A model generated the notes under the pieces. That model saw only the letters and a list, made by a program, of their open reading frames with translations, did no database searches and was not told the origin of the DNA. From Myxococcales bacterium (GTDB lineage Bacteria; Myxococcota; Myxococcia; Myxococcales; Anaeromyxobacteraceae), in contig JAJZQX010000001.1 of NCBI GenBank assembly GCA_021806645.1, forward strand, positions 338,501 through 402,500: a DNA stretch of 64,000 nt. The letters run 5' to 3'. Every line of letters starts with the position of its first letter. The stretch's first letter is position 1. Shown here one piece after another: positions 57,829 through 64,000 of the stretch. The position numbers and the translations under genes are program-made.

Positions 57829-59127
57829 GTGCAACTCCTCTACGCCATCGCGACCATCGCGATCTTCCTGCTCGGCCTCCCCGTGCTGCTCACGCACCCC
57901 AAGCTGCGTCACGGCATCGCGCAGCGGCTCGGCTTCTACGCGCGCTCCATCGACCTGGGGACGGGCCGGCCGCGCATCTGGCTCCACGGCGCCAGCGCCG
58001 GCGACCTGCTCTCGCTCCAGCCGATGATGAAGGAACTGAAGGCGCGCCGCCCCGGCTGCTGCATCGTGGTGAGCACCATCACCAACAGTGGCCAGGAGAT
58101 GGCGCGGCGCATGCTGGCCGAGGCCGACGTGGTGGTCTACGCCCCCTATGACCTGCCGGGGGCCACGGCGCGGGCGGTGCGGGCGCTGCGTCCCGACCTG
58201 CTGGTGCTGGAGTACACCGAGATCTGGCCCGGCCTGATCCGCGCCGCCCATCGGGCCGGGGCCCGCATCGCCCTGACCAACGGCCGCTTCAACCCGGCCA
58301 AGCTGCGGAGCTACCGGCTCCTCTTCGCCCTGGTCGGGAACCCGCTCCGGGCCATCGACTGCTTCCTGATGCGCTCCGACGAGGAGGCCGAGCGGGCGCT
58401 GCTGCTCGGGGCGGCGCCGGACCGGGTCTGGGCCACCGGCAACACCAAGTTCGACGCGCTGATCTTCGATCCGCCGCCGGGGCGGGAGGAGGCGCTACGG
58501 GTCGAGATGGGGCTCGACCCCGGGGCGCCGGTCTTCATGGCCGGCTCGACGCACGAAGGGGAAGAGGAGCACCTCCTCGAGGTCTACCGCCGGCTGGCCG
58601 AGCGCCACGCCGGTCTCCGGATGGTGGTGGCGCCACGCTACGTGGAGCGGGCGGGCCGGGTCATGGCCATGGCGGCGGAGGCCGGGCTGGGGGTCCGCCT
58701 GCGCAGCGCCGGGGCGGCGGCCGGGCGCGCGCCGGTGGTGGTGCTCGACACCATCGGCGAGCTGGCGGCGGCCTACCGGCTCGCCTCGCTGGTCTTCGTG
58801 GGCGGCAGCTTCGTCACCCGCGGCGGGCAGAACGTCCTGGAGCCGGCGGCGCAGGGAAGGCCGGTCCTCTTCGGACCGCACATGGAGAACTTCAAGGACT
58901 CGGTCCAGGTGCTCCAGGGACGCGGCGGCCTGCAGGTGGGGACGCCGGAACAGCTCTTCCGCGTCGCCGACGAACTGCTCTCCCGCCCCGATCAGCTGGC
59001 CGAGCTGGGGACGCTGGCGAGGCGGGCGGTCACCGCCATCCGCGGCGCCAGCGCCCGAAACGTCGACCACATGCTGGCGGTGCTGCCTCGCGAGGGCGCC
59101 GCGCCCGGGAGCGTCGTCCCGTGCTAG
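57829..59127 (+). CDS. waaA: KDO transferase (WaaA/KdtA)-family protein with altered active-site motifs
   Basis: A 432-residue membrane-associated glycosyltransferase that would add KDO to lipid A. Two features differ from known enzymes: the catalytic HxxSxGE motif reads HGASAGDLL (Glu to Asp), and the ETE-WP motif reads EYTEIWPG. The rest fits: NTKFDA, FVGGSFVTRGGQNVLEPAAQ, GPHMENF. GTG 57829; overlaps the next gene by seven bases. Confidence 0.87.
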   Translation: MQLLYAIATIAIFLLGLPVLLTHPKLRHGIAQRLGFYARSIDLGTGRPRIWLHGASAGDLLSLQPMMKELKARRPGCCIVVSTITNSGQEMARRMLAEADVVVYAPYDLPGATARAVRALRPDLLVLEYTEIWPGLIRAAHRAGARIALTNGRFNPAKLRSYRLLFALVGNPLRAIDCFLMRSDEEAERALLLGAAPDRVWATGNTKFDALIFDPPPGREEALRVEMGLDPGAPVFMAGSTHEGEEEHLLEVYRRLAERHAGLRMVVAPRYVERAGRVMAMAAEAGLGVRLRSAGAAAGRAPVVVLDTIGELAAAYRLASLVFVGGSFVTRGGQNVLEPAAQGRPVLFGPHMENFKDSVQVLQGRGGLQVGTPEQLFRVADELLSRPDQLAELGTLARRAVTAIRGASARNVDHMLAVLPREGAAPGSVVPC

Positions 59128-60122
59128 GCGCCTCGGGCCAGCGCATCCTCGTCATCCGCTACTCGGCGCTGGGCGACGTGGTGCTCGCCACCAGCGTGAT
59201 GGAGCCGCTGAGGCGCCGCTTCCCCGGCGCCCGGATCGAGTGGGTCACCTCGCCGGCGCTGGCGCCGCTGCTGGAGGGGCTCCCCGGGATCGCCGCGGTC
59301 CACCGGCTCGGCAAGCGGGGAGGGCACGGGCCGCTCGCGCTGGCGCGCCGGCTGCGCGGCCGGTTCGACCTAGCCATCGACCTGCAGGAGAAGGTGAAGA
59401 GCCGCTTACTGGCCCTGGCGGCGGCGCCGCGCCGGCTCCACTTCCACCGGCGGACCTTCGGGCAGGCGCTGTGGGCGCTGGTTGGGCGCGACCGGCCGGT
59501 GACGCGCGCCCACGCCACCCGGCTCTACGCCGAGGTCCTGGCGCCGCTCGGCGTCGAGGCACCGGGCCGGCCCGAGCTCGCGGTCGGGGAGCGGGCCCGG
59601 GCCCTGGCGCGGGAGGCGCTGGCCGGCGCGAGGCGGCCACTGGTCGGGATCGCGCCGGGCGCCACATGGGCCACCAAGCGCTGGGCGCCCGAGCGGTTCG
59701 CGGCGGTGGCCGATGCGCTCCACGCGGCCGGCCACGGGCTGGTGCTGGTGGCGGGCCCCGGCGACGCCGTGGCGGCCACCGCGTTCCGGGCCGCGCTGCA
59801 CGCGCCGCTCGACGCCGATCTGACCTCGCTGCCCGTCGACGTCCTGGCGGGGGCGCTCGGCGAGCTGAAGCTGCTGGTGGCCTGCGACTCCGGGCCGGTC
59901 CACCTCGCCACCGCGCTGGGGGTCCCGACGCTGGCCCTCTTCGGCCCCACCAGCACGGTCCGCTGGGCCCCGGCGCCGCCGGGGCGCGCGCTCAGTCTCG
60001 GGCTCCCGTGCCAGCCCTGCTCCAACCACGGCGGCGAGCGCTGTCCGCTGGGCCACCACGACTGCCTGCGCCGGCTCGAGGTCGCGCCGGTGCTGGCCGC
60101 GGCGCGGGAGCTGCTCGCGTGA
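59121..60122 (+). CDS. Glycosyltransferase family 9 heptosyltransferase
   Basis: A 333-residue ADP-heptose:LPS heptosyltransferase-like enzyme: ILVIRYSALGDVVLATSVME at the N-terminus, and ACDSGPVHLATALGVPTLAL with FGPTS near the C-terminus. Which heptose it adds cannot be told. Its last bases overlap lpxK. Confidence 0.9.
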   Translation: MLGASGQRILVIRYSALGDVVLATSVMEPLRRRFPGARIEWVTSPALAPLLEGLPGIAAVHRLGKRGGHGPLALARRLRGRFDLAIDLQEKVKSRLLALAAAPRRLHFHRRTFGQALWALVGRDRPVTRAHATRLYAEVLAPLGVEAPGRPELAVGERARALAREALAGARRPLVGIAPGATWATKRWAPERFAAVADALHAAGHGLVLVAGPGDAVAATAFRAALHAPLDADLTSLPVDVLAGALGELKLLVACDSGPVHLATALGVPTLALFGPTSTVRWAPAPPGRALSLGLPCQPCSNHGGERCPLGHHDCLRRLEVAPVLAAARELLA

Positions 60123-61240
60123 CCGCGCTGGAGCGCGCCTGGTGGACGGAGCGCCCCGCCGGGCTGGAGCGGGCGGCCCTGGCGCCGCTCTGGCCGGCCG
60201 AGGCGCTCTTCCACGGCCTGGTCTGGCTCCGCGGCATCGCCTACGACCGGCGCTGGCTGGCGGTGGCCTCGTCGCCGGTGCCCGTCATCTCGGTCGGGAA
60301 CGTGGCGGTGGGAGGCGCCGGCAAGACGCCGGTGACCCACGCCATCGCCACCAGGCTGGCGGCTCGTGGGCGGCGGGTCGCCATCCTCTCCCGCGGCTAC
60401 GGCGCGGTCCGGAACGACGCGCGGGTGGTGGCCGACGGCGAGCGGGTGCTCCTCTCGGCCGAAGCGGGGGGGGACGAGCCGGTCCTGCTGGCGCGGCGGC
60501 TGCCGGGCGTCCGCGTCCTCTGTGGCCCCCGGCGCGCCGAGCTGGCGACGCGGGCGACCGGCGCGCTCGGCGCCAACGCCCTCCTGCTCGACGACGGCTT
60601 CCAGCACCGGGCCCTGGCCCGCGACCTGGACGTGGTGGTGCTCGACGCCGCCAACCCGTTCGGCAATGGCCACCTCATGCCGGTGGGGCCCAACCGCGAG
60701 CCGCGCCGGGCGCTGGGGCGCGCCGGGCTGGTCTGGCTCTCTCGCGTCGACCAGGCCACGCCCGAACGGCTGGAGCGGCTCCGCGTGCTCGCCTTCCGGC
60801 ACACCGGGCGGGGGCCGGTCGAGTCCCGCCACGCCCCCCTCGATCTGCTGGACGGCACGCTGACCCGCTCCCGCGGCCTGGCCGCGGCGCGGGGGAAGCG
60901 CGTGCTGCTCCTCTCGGGGCTGGCCCGGCCGGGCGCCTTCCGGCGCACCGTGGAAGGGCTGGGGGCCGAGGTGGTGGCCGAGCGGCGCCACCCCGACCAC
61001 CACCGCTTCACCGCCGCCGACCTCGACCGGGCGCGGGCCGCGGCCGACGGCGCCCGGGCCGAGCTGATCCTGACCACCGAGAAGGACGCCATGCGGTTGC
61101 CGCCGGAGTGGGGCGCCGAGCCCCGGCTGGCGGTGGTGCGGATCGAGGCCGAGCTGGTGGCCGGCGAGGGCGCGCTGCAGACGGTGCTGGACGCCGCCCT
61201 GGCCGCCGGCGATCGCAGAGGGCGGAGGAACGGGCCATGA
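60119..61240 (+). CDS. lpxK: Tetraacyldisaccharide 4'-kinase
   Basis: Phosphorylates lipid A disaccharide at the 4' position. 373 residues: ISVGNVAVGGAGKTPVTHAI holds the P-loop, ILSRGYG and LLDDGFQHRALARD follow. The GTG at 60119 overlaps the upstream stop. Confidence 0.95.
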   Translation: MTALERAWWTERPAGLERAALAPLWPAEALFHGLVWLRGIAYDRRWLAVASSPVPVISVGNVAVGGAGKTPVTHAIATRLAARGRRVAILSRGYGAVRNDARVVADGERVLLSAEAGGDEPVLLARRLPGVRVLCGPRRAELATRATGALGANALLLDDGFQHRALARDLDVVVLDAANPFGNGHLMPVGPNREPRRALGRAGLVWLSRVDQATPERLERLRVLAFRHTGRGPVESRHAPLDLLDGTLTRSRGLAAARGKRVLLLSGLARPGAFRRTVEGLGAEVVAERRHPDHHRFTAADLDRARAAADGARAELILTTEKDAMRLPPEWGAEPRLAVVRIEAELVAGEGALQTVLDAALAAGDRRGRRNGP

Positions 61241-62142
61241 ACTTGGTGCTCGACCTGCTCGGGCGGATCCCGCGCCCCATCCTCTCCGCCTTCGGCAGCT
61301 TTCTCGGCTGGCTCATCTGGACGCTCCGGATCCGGCGCCGGGTGGTGCTGGAGAACCTGCGGCTGGCCTTCCCCGGGAAGACCGAGGGGGAGCGGCTGGC
61401 CATCGCCCGGGCCAACTACGCCCACCTCGGCCAGATGATCCCCGACTTCCTGCGCGTGCCGACGCTGCCCCCCGAGGAGCTGGACCGGCTCTTCGTCTAC
61501 GAGGGGTGGGAGAACTACGAGCGGGCCGCCGCGCTCGGGCACGGCGTGGTCGCCTGCACCGCCCACTTCGGCAACTTCGACCTGCTGGCCTCGGCCCACA
61601 CGCGGCGGGGCGTGCCCATCACCCAGATCTCGCGGGCCATGGGCAAGAACCCGTTCAACGACCTGCTGCGGCTGGCGCGGAAGCGCTCCGGGATCGAGGA
61701 GCTGGTCATCTCGAAGGGGCAGACCATGCGCGCCCTAATTCGCGCGCTCAAGGATCGGCGGGTGCTCGGGTTCGTCTACGACCAGAACGAGGTGGGGCGC
61801 CCCGTCTTCCCGACCTTCTTCGGCGTCCCGGCCGCCACCACCTCGACGCCGGCGTTCCTGGCCCGCCGGGCCGGTGCCGCGGCCGTCTTCGTGATCTCGG
61901 TGCCGCTCGGAGACGGCCGTCACAAGGTGGTCATCGAGGGACCGCTCGAGCCGGCCCGGACCGGGGACGCCGGCGCCGACGACCTGGCCTTCATGCAGCT
62001 GCTCAACGACAAGCTGGAGGCCTGGGTCCGGCGCCATCCGGAGCGCTGGTTCTGGCTCCACCGGCGGTGGAAGACGCGCCCGCCCGAGCCCGCTCCGGCC
62101 CCCGCCGCCGGCCCGACCCCAGGGCCAGCTCGCCCGAATTGA
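61237..62142 (+). CDS. Lysophospholipid/lipid A acyltransferase (LpxL/HtrB family)
   Basis: A 301-residue membrane-associated acyltransferase adding a late acyl chain to lipid A. The HX4D catalytic motif is AHFGNFD, and RRRVVLENLRLAFPGK is a family N-terminal signature. ATG overlaps lpxK by four bases, with GGAGG before it. Alanine/proline-rich tail. Confidence 0.9.
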   Translation: MNLVLDLLGRIPRPILSAFGSFLGWLIWTLRIRRRVVLENLRLAFPGKTEGERLAIARANYAHLGQMIPDFLRVPTLPPEELDRLFVYEGWENYERAAALGHGVVACTAHFGNFDLLASAHTRRGVPITQISRAMGKNPFNDLLRLARKRSGIEELVISKGQTMRALIRALKDRRVLGFVYDQNEVGRPVFPTFFGVPAATTSTPAFLARRAGAAAVFVISVPLGDGRHKVVIEGPLEPARTGDAGADDLAFMQLLNDKLEAWVRRHPERWFWLHRRWKTRPPEPAPAPAAGPTPGPARPN

Positions 62143-62173
62143 CGCCCCCCGGGCCGCGAGGTAGGGAACCACC

Positions 62174-63184
62174 GTGCCCGCGCTCCGTCCGCCCGCGCTG
62201 AACGACGTCGCCGCGCTGCTGCCCGCCTTCGCCGCCAGCGAGGTGGTGGTGGTGGGCGACTTCGTGGCCGACGAGTACGTCTACGGCGAGACCGAGCGGA
62301 TCAGCCGCGAGGCGCCGGTGCTCATCGTCCGCTACGAGTCGTCCGAGCTGAAGGCCGGCGGCGCCGGCAACGCCGCGCAGAACCTGGCCGCCCTGGGCGT
62401 CAAGGTCCGCGCCGTCGGGGTGGTCGGCGACGATGCGCTCGGCACCGCGCTGCTCGACGAGCTGGAGGGCGGCGGCATCGACGTCACCGGCCTCCTGCGC
62501 GTCAAGGGGCGGGCCACCGAGGCCAAGACGCGGATCCTGGCCGGCGGCCGCTCCTCGCGGCGCCAGCAGATGCTCCGGCTCGATCGCGCCGCGAGCGAGC
62601 CGCTCCCCGCCGCGGTGGTCCGCAAGCTGGTGGCGCTGGTCGGCCGGGCCCGCCGCGGCGCCGGCGCCGTGCTGGCCAGCGACTACGGCTCGGGGGTGGC
62701 CGGCCCCGAGGTGATCGAGGCGCTGGGGCGCGTCCACCGTGCCCGTGTCCCGGTCTGCGTGGACTCCCGCTACGCGCTGCTCGAGTTCAGGGGGCTCACC
62801 ATGGTGAAGCCCAACGAGGTGGAGCTGGAGGCGGCCAGCGGCCTCTCGCTGGCCGGTCCCAGGGGCCTCGAGCGCGCCGCCAGGGCGCTGCTGCGCAAGG
62901 TGGCCTGCGAGGTGCTGCTGGTCACCAGGGGCCGCAACGGCATGTCGGTCTTCCGTCCCGGCCTGCCGCCCGTCCACCTCGCGGCGCACGGGAGCCAGGA
63001 CGCGGTCGACGTCACCGGCGCCGGCGACACCGTGGCGGCGGCCTTCGCGGCCGGGCTGGCCGCGGGCGGCGACGCCCTGACGGCGGCGCAGCTTGCCAAC
63101 GTGGCCGGCGCGCTGCAGGTCCAGAAGCCCGGGACCGCCACCGTGTCACGGGCGGAGCTGGCCGCCGAGTTGCAGGGGCCCTGA
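62174..63184 (+). CDS. hldA: D-glycero-beta-D-manno-heptose-7-phosphate kinase
   Basis: A PfkB-family kinase: VVVGDFVADEYVYGETERIS, GGAGNAAQNLAALG, and DVTGAGDTVAAAFAAGLAAG (anion hole and catalytic Asp). 336 residues; it is separate from the adenylyltransferase, whereas E. coli HldE fuses both. The two are three bases apart here. Confidence 0.93.
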   Translation: MPALRPPALNDVAALLPAFAASEVVVVGDFVADEYVYGETERISREAPVLIVRYESSELKAGGAGNAAQNLAALGVKVRAVGVVGDDALGTALLDELEGGGIDVTGLLRVKGRATEAKTRILAGGRSSRRQQMLRLDRAASEPLPAAVVRKLVALVGRARRGAGAVLASDYGSGVAGPEVIEALGRVHRARVPVCVDSRYALLEFRGLTMVKPNEVELEAASGLSLAGPRGLERAARALLRKVACEVLLVTRGRNGMSVFRPGLPPVHLAAHGSQDAVDVTGAGDTVAAAFAAGLAAGGDALTAAQLANVAGALQVQKPGTATVSRAELAAELQGP

Positions 63185-63187
63185 GCC

Positions 63188-63673
63188 ATGGCCCGGCGGA
63201 TCACGCTCGACGACCTGCCCACCGTCCGGGCCGAAGCCACCGCCGCGGGCCGCACCATCGCCCTGGCCAACGGGATCTTCGACCTCTTCCACGTCGGCCA
63301 CCTGCGCTACCTGCAGGGCGCCAAGGCCGAGGCCGACCTGCTGCTGGTGGCGGTCAACAGCGACGCCTCCACCCGCGCCTACAAGGGGCCCGGGCGCCCG
63401 GTGGTGCCGGAGGACGAGCGGGCCGAGATCGTCGCCGGGCTGGCCTGCGTCGACTTCGTGGTGGTCTTCCCGTCGCGGGACGTGGTGCCGATCATCCGCG
63501 CGCTGCGCCCCGACGTCCACGTGAAGGGGACCGACTACACGCCGGAGACCATCCCCGAGGCCGACGAGGTCCGCGCCTACGGCGGTCGCGTCGCCGTCGC
63601 CGGCGATCCCAAGAACCACTCCACCACGGCGCTCATAGCCACGCTGGAAGCAGCCACGGAGCCGAGGCGTTGA
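63188..63673 (+). CDS. hldC: D-glycero-beta-D-manno-heptose 1-phosphate adenylyltransferase
   Basis: A 161-residue nucleotidyltransferase with the HVGH motif and [15 protein letters not shown]. Makes ADP-heptose precursor for the inner core. The ATG is three bases after hldA. Confidence 0.94.
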   Translation: MARRITLDDLPTVRAEATAAGRTIALANGIFDLFHVGHLRYLQGAKAEADLLLVAVNSDASTRAYKGPGRPVVPEDERAEIVAGLACVDFVVVFPSRDVVPIIRALRPDVHVKGTDYTPETIPEADEVRAYGGRVAVAGDPKNHSTTALIATLEAATEPRR

Positions 63674-63705
63674 CCGCGCCCCGGTCCACCAGACGGAGAT
63701 CACCG

Positions 63706-63876
63706 ATGCCCCTGTCGCCCGAGCTGAAGGAGATCCTGGCCTGCCCCAAGTGCAAGGGGCCGCTCGAGTTCCACGAGGAGGCCGGCCAGATCCACTGCAC
63801 GGCGTGCCGCCTCGTCTACCGGATCGACGACGGCATCCCGGTGATGCTGGTGGACGAGGCCAGGCCCCTGACATGA
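63706..63876 (+). CDS. Trm112-like (UPF0434) small zinc protein
   Basis: A 56-residue protein with CPKC and CTAC pairs and the RIDDGIPVML end, typical of YcaR/Trm112-like proteins that activate or assist methyltransferases. ATG 63706 is preferred over the frame start at 63670. Confidence 0.88.
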   Translation: MPLSPELKEILACPKCKGPLEFHEEAGQIHCTACRLVYRIDDGIPVMLVDEARPLT

Positions 63877-63913
63877 ACGGAGAGCGCCTGGCCGGGACCG
63901 GGAGGATGGGGCC

Positions 63914-64000
63914 ATGATCCGCAGCATGACCGGCTTCGGGGCCGGAGGTGGGGCGTCGGGCGGCGAGGAGATCGCCGTGGAGATCCGCTCCGTCAACCAC
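63914..64000 (+). CDS. yicC: YicC-family endoribonuclease (5' end only)
   Basis: The first 29 residues (MIRSMTGFGAGGGA, then EIAVEIRSVNH) are the family N-terminal signature; members are RNases. The window ends inside the gene. Starts 37 bases after the Trm112-like stop. Confidence 0.9.
   Translation, partial: MIRSMTGFGAGGGASGGEEIAVEIRSVNH

Overview
The window is very GC-rich, densely coding bacterial chromosome, most like a myxobacterium of the Anaeromyxobacter type (Myxococcota). Four things point there: the Myxococcus-type PilZ protein, a FrzS/AglZ-like pseudo-receiver coiled-coil protein, an ExbB-ExbD-ExbD trio ordered like aglRQS, and several multihaem cytochromes beside a full lipid A and heptose gene set. 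No phage, transposase, rRNA or CRISPR array was seen. The assignment rests on reading gene content, not on a database search.

Layout. 1-11.1 kb: mazG (cut by the left edge), two regulatory/TPR membrane proteins, then the conserved run phoH, 7TM-HD phosphodiesterase, ybeY, a ribbon-helix-helix gene, lnt and prfB; prfB carries the classic +1 programmed frameshift. 11.1-17.6 kb: a surface motility and signalling patch (PilZ-like protein, PilT ATPase, MoxR ATPase, FrzS-like protein, diguanylate cyclase). 17.6-25.4 kb: pgeF-like gene, lipoprotein, LysM protein, dprA, proton-channel trio, DksA-type factor, trmFO. 25.4-35.1 kb: beta-propeller lipoprotein, xerC, argD, argF, a J-domain/Hsp70/TPR chaperone trio, coaE and a secreted protein. 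35.1-43.8 kb: tetrahaem cytochrome, engB, greB, metF, three tRNA genes, RDD and SpoIIM-type membrane proteins, SpoIID, LOG. 43.8-50 kb: copper P-type ATPase and a compact sulfur-type operon (two YeeE/YedE half-transporters, a small secreted protein ending in Gly-Gly-Cys, an octahaem cytochrome, an ArsR regulator). 50-63.7 kb: a lipopolysaccharide cluster (lpxB, GT2, marC, EF-G-like gene, msbA, PHP protein, KDO transferase, heptosyltransferase, lpxK, lipid A acyltransferase, hldA, hldC), then a Trm112-like protein and the start of yicC.

Non-coding highlights. A 179-bp palindromic element with 25-bp perfect terminal inverted repeats lies at 40845-41023. A diverged second copy is at 46390-46539 and a lone 16-bp end at 23636-23651. 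The tRNA-Glu pair has a near-consensus promoter whose -35 box lies in the loop of a perfect 12-bp inverted repeat, and one of the two tRNAs has odd anticodon and T arms. Many operon-leading genes have a -10-like hexamer only 5-11 bases before the start codon, suggesting leaderless or nearly leaderless mRNAs.

How it works together. Most genes are housekeeping: translation, tRNA modification, envelope lipid synthesis and ribosome rescue. The least described modules are the YeeE/YedE-octahaem-ArsR operon, the J-domain/Hsp70/TPR trio and the palindromic repeat family.
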